A DNA stretch of 64,000 nucleotides from Hahella sp. HN01 (GTDB lineage Bacteria > Pseudomonadota > Gammaproteobacteria > Pseudomonadales > Oleiphilaceae): positions 29,438-93,437 of the forward strand of contig NZ_JAHMIN010000016.1 of NCBI RefSeq assembly GCF_018986435.1, given 5' to 3'. Positions within the stretch are counted from its first letter, which is position 1; each line of letters opens with the position of its first letter. Shown piece by piece: positions 51,090 to 60,245 of this stretch. The notes below the pieces were generated by a model. That model was not told where the DNA came from, ran no database searches, and was given only the letters and a program-made list of their open reading frames with translations. A program made the translations under genes and the position numbers.

Positions 51090-51692
51090 ATGGCGGATTT
51101 CAGCGTAGAAGCCACTCGACTCGCACACTATGATGGCTGTCGGTATGCCCTGTTTCATCAAGGAACCCCGCTCAGCTATCTCGAAGCCTTACAGCTTCTG
51201 GAGGAGAATCCAGCGTTCCGAGCGTTCTTCAATTCGATTTTCGCCTCCGCCGACAGTTCCGGCTATTTCTGGGAATCGCCGCCTTTATCCAGCGCCAATG
51301 AGAGCCAGGCTTGTGAGTTTGTCTTGATCAACAGCGGCCCGCTCACACGTCTGCAGCCGGACTGGCGGCCTTTCGCCAAGCCGTTTCGCGCCTCTCGTCA
51401 GTCCGATCTGGTGGCCGCATTCAACAATCTGGGCGGCGACGCCCGTCTGGTGGCGCCTCGGCCGCAGACAAAACAGTGCGACTACGCTCATCTGGCCCGC
51501 TTTATCCGCAATGCGCCGCCACAACAGGTGGATGCTTTCTGGATATACCTGGCCCGAGAGACGCTGGCGCGTATTGGCGAGCAGCCCGTCTGGCTCAGCA
51601 CCGCCGGCCTTGGGGTGTCCTGGCTTCACGCGCGCATCTGCGTCACGCCCAAATACTATCGCTACGCACCCTACGCTGCGCACCCCGCGTAG
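51090..51692 (+). CDS. Conserved protein of unknown function (DUF6940-like)
   Basis: 200 aa from ATG at 51090; the frame also begins at a GTG at 51048, overlapping batD, and neither has a clear ribosome site. Motifs are FFNSIFASADSSGYFWESPP, CEFVLINSGPLTRLQPDW, FNNLGGDARLVAPRP, WLSTAGLGVSWLHARI and PKYYRYAPY. This pattern resembles a family I remember as DUF6940, but the name is not certain. No signal peptide or membrane helix. It sits at the end of the Bat operon and may be co-transcribed with it. Confidence 0.75.
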   Translation: MADFSVEATRLAHYDGCRYALFHQGTPLSYLEALQLLEENPAFRAFFNSIFASADSSGYFWESPPLSSANESQACEFVLINSGPLTRLQPDWRPFAKPFRASRQSDLVAAFNNLGGDARLVAPRPQTKQCDYAHLARFIRNAPPQQVDAFWIYLARETLARIGEQPVWLSTAGLGVSWLHARICVTPKYYRYAPYAAHPA

Positions 51693-51878
51693 TTCACCAC
51701 CCGGAAATATTCCCATCACCTGCTAAACTTAATAGATGCGCAGTATTCTCTGTGTCTACCAGTGACTGACTCCTCCTTCATTCACAATAGTCTGAGGGAG
51801 TCGCCAGTCCCTGATCCAGCCGCCAGCAAGGGATGTTGTCAAGGAGGGTCCCGGTATTGACGCTTAGAGGCATATTGA

Positions 51879-52730
51879 TTGACTCACATACTTTTTCTAA
51901 CGCAGCGCTACCTGGCCGGACTGATCTGTCTGCTGACCGCTATCTCGTCTGCGCCGGCCTGGGCTCAAAAAGAAACCGTTAAGCTCAAGGTCGCTCATTT
52001 CGTCGAAGCTGGCAAAGACGGCGCTTACTATAGGGAGCTAATAGAAAGCGCACTGTCGCAGGCCGGCTACGAGTACGAAATCATCACCTCTCAGCCATTC
52101 CCGCAAAAACGCGTCATTCAGATGTTGGACAAAGGCGACGTCACCATCGCCTGGATGCTTCCCACAGCGGAGCGCGACAATCACCACGTCCGGGTGCCGG
52201 TCCCTATCACCAATGGCTTGATCAGCAAGCGGATTATGCTGATCCCGGAAGGTCGTCAGGCTATTTATGATCAGGTTCGCGACCTGGAGGATTTTCGCAA
52301 CCTGAACAAAGTGGCGGCAATTGGTAAGGCTTGGTACGACCGACGCGTCTGGGAGCATAACCGCTTGCCGGTGATGATCTTTGACGGCGACTGGACCGCA
52401 GCATTTCGCCCGCTAGCGCAGGGAAATCGCGGCATTGATTACTTCCCCCGTGGAGCGAACGAAATTATCCGCGAGTCACACAAATATCCCGGCCTGGACA
52501 TTGAAAAAAACTTGTTGCTGCAATATCAAAGCGACTTCTATTTCTACCTTTCTCACGACGCCCAGTCCCATGTGGACGCGATGACGGACAGCATGAATCG
52601 CGCGCGCAGCAGCGGTTTGATAGACCGTTTAATAGAGAAATACTGGGGAGAAGACCTTGCCGAATTGAACTTGTCGCAACGCAGGGTTATCCATCTGGAC
52701 TCGCCTCCCGAAGAAACCTCGTCACCTTGA
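51879..52730 (+). CDS. Periplasmic substrate-binding-like protein, orphan
   Basis: 283 aa with a TTG start at 51879 (GAGG eight bases ahead). A signal peptide (YLAGLICLLTAISSAPAWA, cleaved before QKETV) is followed by a type-2 periplasmic binding fold: LKVAHFVEAGKDGAYYRELI, VIQMLDKGDVTIAWMLPTA, RRVWEHNRLPVMIFDGDW, GIDYFPRGANEIIRES and QSDFYFYLSHDAQSHVDAM. It looks like the family-3 amino-acid-binding type, but no permease or ATPase is nearby and no ligand can be assigned. Such orphans may also be sensors or enzymes. Confidence 0.82.
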   Translation: MTHILFLTQRYLAGLICLLTAISSAPAWAQKETVKLKVAHFVEAGKDGAYYRELIESALSQAGYEYEIITSQPFPQKRVIQMLDKGDVTIAWMLPTAERDNHHVRVPVPITNGLISKRIMLIPEGRQAIYDQVRDLEDFRNLNKVAAIGKAWYDRRVWEHNRLPVMIFDGDWTAAFRPLAQGNRGIDYFPRGANEIIRESHKYPGLDIEKNLLLQYQSDFYFYLSHDAQSHVDAMTDSMNRARSSGLIDRLIEKYWGEDLAELNLSQRRVIHLDSPPEETSSP

Positions 52731-52856
52731 GTGGCGCGCGCCCTCACCCCTTCTCTCTCCTATTTATCACTCTCTCCCCTCGCCATGATCAAGCCTTCAA
52801 ACCGGAGCGCTTAGGGTTTATCCTTGCAGCCCACAACATCAAAGGGTTTCAGAATT

Positions 52857-53159
52857 ATGAGCAACGTTAAGTACAAAGTGGACGGCGTGGAAGTCAGCGT
52901 TGAAGAGTTTCGTCAGGATGAAGACAGAAGCGCGGCGGAAGACTTCCTGGTCAACGCCTACCAGGAGACCTTGGGCGACATGGTCTGCTCCGAGCACGGC
53001 GAAAAAACCGGCTACGAATTGAATTACGAGTCCGAGAGCGGTCAGTGCAAAATCCGCACGGAAGCCTGCTGCGAGAACTTCGACCGTGATCTTAACATGG
53101 CGCTGATGATGAAGATGTCCGAGCAGGCGGAAGCAAACCGCTCCGACGACGACATTTAA
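52857..53159 (+). CDS. Small acidic protein of unknown function
   Basis: 100 aa from ATG at 52857; a longer frame starts 11 codons earlier. Strongly acidic, with no signal peptide. Contains MVCSEHGEKTGYELNYESES and TEACCENFDRDLNMALMMKM, with three to four cysteines that might bind metal. Not recognised. Located 63 bp ahead of the dodecin gene and in the same direction, so the two may be co-expressed. Confidence 0.7.
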   Translation: MSNVKYKVDGVEVSVEEFRQDEDRSAAEDFLVNAYQETLGDMVCSEHGEKTGYELNYESESGQCKIRTEACCENFDRDLNMALMMKMSEQAEANRSDDDI

Positions 53160-53222
53160 GCAAGGACATTTCTTGCTACACTGACGAAGGAGCGTCCGTC
53201 ATAGAAACAAAGGAGAGTTCAC

Positions 53223-53438
53223 ATGTCAGATCATCATACCTACAAGAAAGTGGAAGTGGTCGGTTCATCCAAGAACAGCATTGATGAAGCCATTCAGAAC
53301 GCCATTCGGGAGTGCTCCCGCACCATCAAGCACCTCGAATGGTTCGAAGTCACGGAAACCCGCGGCCATATCGTCAACGGCGAAGTCGGCCACTTTCAAG
53401 TCAGCCTGAAAGTCGGCTTCCGTATCGAGAACAGCTAA
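53223..53438 (+). CDS. Dodecin family flavin-binding protein
   Basis: 71 aa, the normal dodecin size. VEVVGSSKNSIDEAIQNAI, then LEWFEVTETRGHIVNGEVGH and FQVSLKVGFRIE give the strand-helix-strand-strand layout. The tryptophan in the LEWFEV segment is the residue that stacks on flavin in characterised dodecins. Dodecins form hollow dodecamers that store riboflavin or FMN/FAD or bind CoA (family knowledge). AAAGGAGAGTTCAC lies before the ATG. Confidence 0.93.
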   Translation: MSDHHTYKKVEVVGSSKNSIDEAIQNAIRECSRTIKHLEWFEVTETRGHIVNGEVGHFQVSLKVGFRIENS

Positions 53439-53509
53439 GTTTTACCTGAAATACCGAGCTGCGATCCATTCTTCAGGGCCCTCAGGGGCCCGGCATGCGG
53501 CGGCGCAAG

Positions 53510-54679
53510 CTACGCATTCAAAGGCAGACCACGCCCCCAAAACTGCGCCATCCCTTTGGCGATCTCTGCAAAGTTTGAACTTTTGCTGCTGGCGTTTCTC
53601 GCCTCGCAAAAGGATGCGTCCGTATTAAACAGCGCTGCGGCCAGGGAGCGCCCCGCCCGAATGATATCCGCCGTCTTTTCCGAGCGCAGAGCGGTGAAAG
53701 CCGTAAACGCCGCATCCAGGTCGCGGGGATTTTCTTGCAGACAGTTCGCCAAATGCCAGGCGTCCTCCAATGCCTGACAGGCGCCTTGCCCAGACGTAGG
53801 CAGCGGCGCATGGGCGGCATCGCCAATGACGATCACATTGCGTTTATGCCATAACCCGATAGGATCATGGTCATGCACATAGACCTTATGAATGCTCTCA
53901 ATGGGGGTCTCTTCAATGACCTTGGCGACAGGCGACGGCCACGCGGAGAAGACCGATAGCAGCTCCTTTTTGTACAGCTCCAGATTGCTCTTCTCTATGG
54001 ACTTGCTGACTATCGCTCCCGCCCAATACGCCGTCCGCTTGCTGACCGGCACAATGCCGAAACGTTCCCCCACGCCCCAGTAATCACGCACCGCCATATC
54101 AGTGAAGACATCCTCTTGCGCTTCATAAACCCCAACCCAGTTGATAAAACCCTGGTATACCGGCCGACTGTCGCCATGCACGTAGCGCCTTGATGGGGAG
54201 TCCATACGCCCTTCGGCGCCGATAACCACATCAGCCATCGCCTGCGCGCCATTTCCGAAGCGGATGCAGCTCCTGTCCCGGCCCTCTTGTTCAATATCCG
54301 CTACCGCATGGCCATAGCGAATTTCGAATCCCAACGCATCGAGCTTCGCCAGCAAAACCCTTTGCAGATCCCGCCGCAATACAGACAGGCTGGGATAGCC
54401 CATGCGCCGATTGATATCGAGAATATCCATGGAGCCAAGTTCCTCGCCGTGGAGAGAAAGTCTACGCATATGCGTGGGGCGTCCGGATAACGCAGCCATG
54501 TCATTCAGAACGTCAAGCTGATCGAGCACATAGGCTGCGTTTGGCCATATCACAATGCCCGCGCCGACATCCGTTGGCGCTGAACGACGCTCGTATATCG
54601 CCACGTCAAAACCCTTTTGCGTGAGCGCAATCGCCGTGCTGACGCCAGCGACTCCACCGCCCAGTATGGCTATTTTCAT
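53510..54679 (-). CDS. FAD-dependent monooxygenase (group A flavoprotein hydroxylase fold)
   Basis: 389 aa. The N-terminal FAD motif is ILGGGVAGVSTAIALTQKG, the middle motif is VVIGAEGRMDSPSRR (the DG motif reads EG here), and the C-terminal flavin motif is VIVIGDAAHAPLPTSGQGAC. This is the pattern of salicylate-hydroxylase/HpxO-type monooxygenases; the substrate is unknown. Convergent with the dodecin gene. No pathway partner is adjacent, so the metabolic role cannot be assigned. Confidence 0.88.
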   Translation of the reverse strand: MKIAILGGGVAGVSTAIALTQKGFDVAIYERRSAPTDVGAGIVIWPNAAYVLDQLDVLNDMAALSGRPTHMRRLSLHGEELGSMDILDINRRMGYPSLSVLRRDLQRVLLAKLDALGFEIRYGHAVADIEQEGRDRSCIRFGNGAQAMADVVIGAEGRMDSPSRRYVHGDSRPVYQGFINWVGVYEAQEDVFTDMAVRDYWGVGERFGIVPVSKRTAYWAGAIVSKSIEKSNLELYKKELLSVFSAWPSPVAKVIEETPIESIHKVYVHDHDPIGLWHKRNVIVIGDAAHAPLPTSGQGACQALEDAWHLANCLQENPRDLDAAFTAFTALRSEKTADIIRAGRSLAAALFNTDASFCEARNASSKSSNFAEIAKGMAQFWGRGLPLNA

Positions 54680-54951
54680 CTCGCGTTTTCCTTCTGATTC
54701 GATAAGTCCCGTCGCAGACGCAGGTCATGCGCATGACCGTCCACCACGCTGAGACTTCGATAAAACCACGTCCATCAGTGAATAAAAACACGACTTTAGG
54801 TCAGTGCGACGAGTCAAGCCCCGCTTACCAGAACTAACATCCGAAGTGATTGGAGGGGAGGTAACAAGGGGCGACAGGGATAGACAGGAAAAGAAGTGAG
54901 AAGCAGCCGGAATCCATGACACGAGGACTCCGGCATGCGTCCTTATGTGCG

Positions 54952-55425
54952 TCAGCTTTGGCTTTCCATGAATTTCTTCGCCCGCTCCGCCAGTTCTTGT
55001 TCACTGACATCTTCAATATGAGTGGCGATATGCCAGACATGGCCAAAAGGGTCCTCAAGACTGCCGCTGCGATCACCGTAGAATTTGTCTTCTACCTTTA
55101 ACCGCTCTTTGGCGCCGGCGGCTATCGCCCTGGCGAAGGTAGCGTCCACATCTGGTACGTACAACATCAGTGCGACGGGGCTTCCGCCCAGCGTTTGCGG
55201 GCCAACGAATTTCATTTCGGGGCACTCATCGGAAAGCATGACGCGGGAATCGCCAATCTTTATTTCCGCATGCCCAATGGAGCCATGTGGGCCATTCATA
55301 CGCATGATTTCTTCAGCATCAAAAGCACGCTTATAAAACGCCAGCGCGTCAGCGGCGCCTTTGACAATCAGATAGGAAGTGACGGAATGATAGCCATCAG
55401 GGATGGGTTTCACTTGCTTGCTCAT
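54952..55425 (-). CDS. VOC family protein (PhnB/glyoxalase-like)
   Basis: 157 aa vicinal-oxygen-chelate fold protein. It begins IPDGYHSVTSYLIVKGAADA, the PhnB-like first strand, and continues ALAFYKRAFDAEEIMRM, HAEIKIGDSRVMLSDE, ALMLYVPDVDATFARAIAAG and YGDRSGSLEDPFGHVWHIAT. The metal-ligand-type residues of true glyoxalase I cannot be confirmed, so the activity is unknown. It stands alone; a terminator-like hairpin of the next gene lies beyond its start. Confidence 0.9.
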   Translation of the reverse strand: MSKQVKPIPDGYHSVTSYLIVKGAADALAFYKRAFDAEEIMRMNGPHGSIGHAEIKIGDSRVMLSDECPEMKFVGPQTLGGSPVALMLYVPDVDATFARAIAAGAKERLKVEDKFYGDRSGSLEDPFGHVWHIATHIEDVSEQELAERAKKFMESQS

Positions 55426-55544
55426 AGGACCTCCGTGGCAGGGTTGCGTGTATCCGAATACAGCGCCCTATTCGTACTCCTACTGCAGCATGTCATTGAT
55501 CCGGAAAAGGCATTGTCCGCCTGAATAGAAGTCTGCGCAAGTGA

Positions 55545-55586
55545 CAAAAAGACACCCCGGAGTTCCCAGCAAAAACTCCGGAGTGT
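55545..55586 (-). terminator. Terminator after the GH20 gene
   Basis: ACACCCCGGAGTT (55552-55564) and AACTCCGGAGTGT (55574-55586) form a 13-bp stem with one G-U in the minus-strand RNA. It is followed there by CTTTTTG, about 25 bp behind the GH20 stop. Confidence 0.85.
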
Positions 55587-55610
55587 AGGTCAAGAATTAC
55601 CAATCCGCGG

Positions 55611-58259
55611 CTAATTCAGCTCCACTGTGCGGCTGGCGCGACCCGAAGGGGTAAATGTTTTCAGTTTAACGCCGCCGCTGACGGCGACAGGCCCGTCATA
55701 CAGTGGCGATTCGGTTGTTGGCTCGGAGCCGTCCAGGGTGTAACGGATCTCCAGGCCAGGGAAGGACAAGTTCGCTTCCAGCATGCCGTCAGCCACCTTG
55801 GCGCCGGGAGGCGGCACGCGGAAGTCATAACCGCCGTTCCAGCTGTCCAGACGCTTGAGGTCATAGGCGCCGACCCGCGCGGCGAATCCGCTCCAGGCTT
55901 GATTCAGCCCGCTCAGACGTTGCGCCTGATCCGCTTCGTTGGCCCAATCCGGTTGCGGCGACCAGCCCCTCTCCGCCAGTCCCAGCAACTTGGGCAGCGC
56001 CAGATAGAACAGGTCAGCTTCTGTTTTCACGTTCTCGCTCCACAGTTCGCCCTGCACGCCGAGAATCATGTCCTGTTTATCCGCCGCCAGACGGGTGCGG
56101 TCGTTCCACATATCGTCCGTCAACGGGTTGCCCATGCGATCCACCCACGCGGCTTTGAATACATCCATCGGCGTGAATTCATACACGCGACGGGTGTCCA
56201 CAAAACCGGCCCAGTAATAACCGGGTTCTTCCGGGTCTTTCTGGTAGGCCAGGTCGAAGTACAGGTTGGTGGCGTTGGCCAACACCACCGGGTAACCGGC
56301 GTTAGCCAGCTTGTAGGCGTTGTCCTCCGTGCCCCAGCCCCACACGTTGTTCCACACATAGGGAATCATGATGCCGCCGACAAAATGCGGGTTGACCACT
56401 TTACCGCCGTCTTCATGCATGAACGCCAGTTCTTCCCAGCCGGCGATCTTGGTTCCGTGGGCGGCGACGATGCCGGTCACGGTGGCGTTGAAGAAGCGGT
56501 TCAGCATCTCCACGTCGTCCGCGCTCAATTCCTCTGAACCGAACATACGGGTACAGGCGGGAGATTTCTTCCAGACGCCCGCCGGCACTTCATCCGCCCC
56601 CACATGGAAAGCGGGCATGCGCAAGCCGGCCTGCCGATACATGCGCGACACCTCGCCGACCACTTTGTCGATGAAGAAGTAAGTGGTTGGCATACAAGGG
56701 TTCACGACGTTGTCCTTCCAGCCCTGCACAGACTTGTATTCCGACTTGTCCTCAGGATCGCTCAACAGGAAGTTTCTGCCCTGATAGGGCTTACCCGCGT
56801 CGGCGAACTGCTTGGCGCGGGATTCCATGGATTTGATCGCCGCTCTGGCGTGCCCAGGCAGATCGAACTCCGGCACCACTTCGATATGACGCTCAGCCGC
56901 GTAACGCAGCAACTCAACATATTGCTGACGGGAGAAGTACCCGGAGCCATTATTGCTGTCCGCAAAGGGCCCTGAGCCGAATGAGGGAACCAGATTATCC
57001 AGCTCGTTCTCGGAATGTCCCCGTTTACCGCCGACGGAGGTCAACTCAGGCAGGCCGGGAATCTCCAGGCGCCAGCCTTCATCATCGGAAAGGTGCAGAT
57101 GCAGTTTGTTCAGTTTGTACAGCGCCATGACGTCGATAAGCTTTTTGACGCTTTCGGGCTGGCTGAAATGTCTCGCCACATCCAGATGCATGCCCCGGTA
57201 CGAAAAACGCGGCGCGTCGGAAATTTCCACCACCGGCAGACGCACAGGCAATCCGCCGCCCTGGTAGGTTTCCAGAGGAAGCAGGCCCAGCAGCGATTGC
57301 ACGCCATAGAACATACCAGTAGGAGAGTCCGCCGCGATGCGTACGCCGGAAGCCGCGCTGGTGCTCAACTGATAGCTTTCATCGGAGCCAGGACGCCCAT
57401 GACTTTGCGCGCCTTGCAAACAGATGGCGTTGGCCGCGTCGGTGCAGCGACGCACCACTTCCACCGGCACGCCCAGCGCTTGAAGCTGGCTTTGCAGATA
57501 ACGTCCTTCACGCATGAAACGGCGGTCGAAGTAGAGTTTGAAAGGCGCCGCAACTGTGAGGCTCTCCGCCTCATTCACAGTCATGGACGCCGGCGTCGGC
57601 AATAACGTTGGGCCAGTTTGCGCCGCCGCCAGATATTGGCGGTTGCGCTCAAAGCGCACTTCCGCCGTGTCCAACGGCATATTGTCGCCATCAAAGCGTT
57701 GCGTTTGCTCCGGCGTAGTTTGCGCGCCCAGCGTCACGTCAGTGATCGCCTCAACGCTCTGGCCGCCGGCGCCGTCGTTCTTAACGATATAAAAGCCAGC
57801 CGGGGCGTCGGACTTACTGATCGCCCAGAAGCTGGCTTTGAGTTGAATCTTGAGAGACTCTCCCGCTTTCAGGCCGGTGAAGCCCGCCGCCGGAGTGAGT
57901 TTGAAAAAATCGCCGTTGATGTGCTCGACATTGAATTGATCCGACGGCGTCACCGCCAGCACATCGCGCACAAAGTTGAAATAGATGGTCCACCCGGACG
58001 CTTCCAGATCCGTGGCGCCGCGGTTATGAATGGTCAAATCCGCCAGGAAGCTGTTATAGCTGTCCTGCAAATTGTCCGTCACCTGCCAGGTCACCCCCAA
58101 TTCCGACACCGTCTGCGCCGACTGCTGAGCATCAAAACCAGTGGGCGCCGCAGCGGTATGCAGAGTTTCCGCCGCCGCGTTTTGCGCCTGCATTGCGGCC
58201 AGCATGGCCACACACAGAGATAAACGCTTCAAGCGGGTTTGATTTCCTCGGTATGTCAT
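55611..58259 (-). CDS. Beta-N-acetylhexosaminidase / chitobiase, GH20
   Basis: 882 aa secreted or periplasmic enzyme that splits chitobiose and other N-acetylhexosaminides to GlcNAc. A signal peptide (LSLCVAMLAAMQAQNAAA, cleaved before ETLH) is followed by an N-terminal chitobiase carbohydrate-binding domain (about 50-190; WTIYFNFVRDV), a GH20b domain (about 215-345) and the GH20 barrel (about 350-780). The catalytic Asp-Glu pair is Asp556-Glu557 in FHVGADEVPAGVW, with MHLDVARHFSQPESVKK and LHLHLSDDEGWRLEI upstream. A C-terminal domain (CHB_HEX_C-like, about 800-882) ends in the family pattern RYTLDGSEPTTESPLY. First of three polysaccharide-degrading genes. Confidence 0.96.
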   Translation of the reverse strand: MTYRGNQTRLKRLSLCVAMLAAMQAQNAAAETLHTAAAPTGFDAQQSAQTVSELGVTWQVTDNLQDSYNSFLADLTIHNRGATDLEASGWTIYFNFVRDVLAVTPSDQFNVEHINGDFFKLTPAAGFTGLKAGESLKIQLKASFWAISKSDAPAGFYIVKNDGAGGQSVEAITDVTLGAQTTPEQTQRFDGDNMPLDTAEVRFERNRQYLAAAQTGPTLLPTPASMTVNEAESLTVAAPFKLYFDRRFMREGRYLQSQLQALGVPVEVVRRCTDAANAICLQGAQSHGRPGSDESYQLSTSAASGVRIAADSPTGMFYGVQSLLGLLPLETYQGGGLPVRLPVVEISDAPRFSYRGMHLDVARHFSQPESVKKLIDVMALYKLNKLHLHLSDDEGWRLEIPGLPELTSVGGKRGHSENELDNLVPSFGSGPFADSNNGSGYFSRQQYVELLRYAAERHIEVVPEFDLPGHARAAIKSMESRAKQFADAGKPYQGRNFLLSDPEDKSEYKSVQGWKDNVVNPCMPTTYFFIDKVVGEVSRMYRQAGLRMPAFHVGADEVPAGVWKKSPACTRMFGSEELSADDVEMLNRFFNATVTGIVAAHGTKIAGWEELAFMHEDGGKVVNPHFVGGIMIPYVWNNVWGWGTEDNAYKLANAGYPVVLANATNLYFDLAYQKDPEEPGYYWAGFVDTRRVYEFTPMDVFKAAWVDRMGNPLTDDMWNDRTRLAADKQDMILGVQGELWSENVKTEADLFYLALPKLLGLAERGWSPQPDWANEADQAQRLSGLNQAWSGFAARVGAYDLKRLDSWNGGYDFRVPPPGAKVADGMLEANLSFPGLEIRYTLDGSEPTTESPLYDGPVAVSGGVKLKTFTPSGRASRTVELN

Positions 58260-58376
58260 AAGAACGTTCTCCTTTATATGCCCTTGGAGGCGTTGCGTTG
58301 TTACACATTGTTGTTATCTATTCAGTGCCGAACGCTGTGCCGACCAACCCTAACTGCAAACAGGCGGGCCGCGGTT

Positions 58377-58413
58377 TTAGCCCCGCCGGCGACTGAAGTC
58401 GCGGCGGGGGCTT
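58377..58413. other. GC-rich inverted repeat between GH16 and GH20
   Basis: AGCCCCGCCG and CGGCGGGGGCT arms, with inner CGACT/AGTCG pairing, form a long near-continuous stem. The T-rich side is on the plus strand (TTTCTTG), although the genes run on the minus strand. It could be a terminator or barrier; the assignment is uncertain. Confidence 0.5.
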
Positions 58414-58450
58414 TCTTGTTGTTAACGAGATACTGTCTTAATCGGTCCAT

Positions 58451-58475
58451 ACTGAGGAAAATCGCTTTCCTCAGT
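58451..58475 (-). other. Hairpin overlapping the GH16 stop codon
   Basis: ACTGAGGAAA (58451-58460) and TTTCCTCAGT (58466-58475) form a perfect 10-bp stem around ATCGC. The GH16 stop codon lies inside the stem. No T-run follows on the minus strand, so it is likely an mRNA 3'-end stabiliser rather than a terminator by itself. Confidence 0.55.
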
Positions 58476-60198
58476 TTTTGCGGTACACCCTCACGTAATC
58501 CACTTCCATCGACTGCGGGAATACAGTTGATCCATTCGGATTGCCTGGCCAGTTACCGCCCACGGCAAGGTTCAGAATCATATGGAAGCGTTGGTTATAC
58601 GGCGCAGGATAAGGCGCAGCGGTGGAGTACCAGTCGGTTTGCGTCTGATAATGCACGCCGTCGATATACCAGCGAATTTCGTTTTCTTCCCATTCCAGTG
58701 CGTAGGTATGGAATTGATCCACCACGCTGGAGGAAGGCGCCATGTGATCGCCAGTGTGAGTATTGTTGGGCCATTCGCCGCCATAGTGGAGCGTGCCGTA
58801 GATTTCATTGCCGCCCGCCCCTTTCAGGTTGACCGCCTCCATGATGTCGATCTCGCCGCTGGCCGCCCAGCCGCCATAAACCCAGTCTGTCGGCAACATC
58901 CAGATAGCTGGCCACATGCCCTGCCCCCATGGCAGCTTGGCGCGGATTTCAAAGCGGCCGTATTTCCAGTCGCCCTTGTTAAGCGTGCGTAAACGGGCGG
59001 AGGTGTAGTCACGAGTTCCTTCGGGTCCGGTGTAGCGCTCTTTCAGCGCCTGAATGTGCAGCTTGCCGCCGGACACCCAGGAGTTTTGCGGACGCGCGGT
59101 GTAATACTGCAGCTCATTGTTGCCACCGCCATTGCCGTTGACTTCGTGCTCCCACTTGCCCAGGTCAAGGCTGTCGCCGTTGAATTCATCCCGCCATACC
59201 AGCGTCCACCCGGGCGGATCGGTGGGATCAGTAGGATCGCCGCCTTTGGCGAAATTGATGTAATTCAGGTTAATGCCGTCAGTCAGGAAGGCGACTTCCA
59301 ACTGATGCGCTCCAGATGACAGGTTCGCATTGAAGCTGATATCCGCCCAGTTCTGCCAACCGCCGGTGTTGGGGACCGCCAGCGCGCCGCTGATGTCCGC
59401 GCCGTCAAGCTTCACAACCACCTGTTTACCAGCGTAAATGGAAGCGACACGTAAAGTGACTTTATATTCGCCGGATTCGCCGGCGTTCAGGTTATAACGC
59501 AGGTACTCGCCTGGAGCCGTCCAGCCGACATTAAATCCGCCGTCCTGATCCGCCGTCGCTTCGATGTCCACATCGTCCTGACGATAACCGCCGCCAGTGT
59601 TGCCTGGCGTAGTGTCGGAGAATGCGCTGTAATCCTCGGCTTCAATCTTGCCGGGAATGGGCGCGCCAGGAGGCGTGGGTCCGCCGTCCGTCATCAGATA
59701 GAAACGCTGATGATCGCCGCTGTTCCAGTCCCACTGTTGCAACCTGACGCCCGGCTCGACGCTGGCTTCCTCGATATCCAGGGATTTGCCGCTGCCGCTA
59801 TTGATAATGCGGAATTCATTATTACCGAGATCTTCAAATTTGAAGCGCTGCGCCCCGGAGCCGTTATCCGGCCATTGCTGCAGCCCGGCGCCATTGGCGG
59901 TGGAGGCGGACTCCACATCCATCGCCAGCCCGCTATGCATAGCCAGCAACCGGTAGTTACCGCCGCCTGCAGGCGTAATTTTCCAGCGCTGGTTATTGCC
60001 GTCATGGCACTGCCATTGAACGATACGCGCAGCTTGCTGCGTGGAGCCGCTCCACACGTCCAGACATAAGCCGCTTTTTTTGGATTTGATCTGATAGACC
60101 CCTTCCGGAATCTCCGCATTGGCGGCGAAACTGCCGCAACCCGCGACGACGATGGACGCCGTCATTAGCGCGGAAGCCGGCCAGTGTTTCTTGTTCAT
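58471..60198 (-). CDS. GH16 beta-glucanase with ricin-type and CBM6 modules
   Basis: 575 aa from ATG at 60198 (AAGGAG seven bases ahead); the open frame extends 42 codons further upstream without support. Residues 1-30 are an export signal with a possible lipobox, SIVVAGC (Cys21). Residues about 33-165 are a ricin-type beta-trefoil (CBM13) with repeated QxW motifs (QQWPDNGSGAQRF, QQWDWNSGDHQRF). Residues about 183-310 are a CBM6-like module (IEAEDYSAFSDT to LNYINFAKGG). Residues about 325-575 are the GH16 domain with catalytic SGEIDIMEAVN (Glu449, Asp451, Glu454). The family cleaves beta-1,3(1,4)-glucans such as laminarin; exact specificity is inferred. Confidence 0.94.
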   Translation of the reverse strand: MNKKHWPASALMTASIVVAGCGSFAANAEIPEGVYQIKSKKSGLCLDVWSGSTQQAARIVQWQCHDGNNQRWKITPAGGGNYRLLAMHSGLAMDVESASTANGAGLQQWPDNGSGAQRFKFEDLGNNEFRIINSGSGKSLDIEEASVEPGVRLQQWDWNSGDHQRFYLMTDGGPTPPGAPIPGKIEAEDYSAFSDTTPGNTGGGYRQDDVDIEATADQDGGFNVGWTAPGEYLRYNLNAGESGEYKVTLRVASIYAGKQVVVKLDGADISGALAVPNTGGWQNWADISFNANLSSGAHQLEVAFLTDGINLNYINFAKGGDPTDPTDPPGWTLVWRDEFNGDSLDLGKWEHEVNGNGGGNNELQYYTARPQNSWVSGGKLHIQALKERYTGPEGTRDYTSARLRTLNKGDWKYGRFEIRAKLPWGQGMWPAIWMLPTDWVYGGWAASGEIDIMEAVNLKGAGGNEIYGTLHYGGEWPNNTHTGDHMAPSSSVVDQFHTYALEWEENEIRWYIDGVHYQTQTDWYSTAAPYPAPYNQRFHMILNLAVGGNWPGNPNGSTVFPQSMEVDYVRVYRKN

Positions 60199-60245
60199 CG
60201 AGTTCTCCTTATTTATTGGTTTTTTGAATGGAGAAACCAGAGCAC

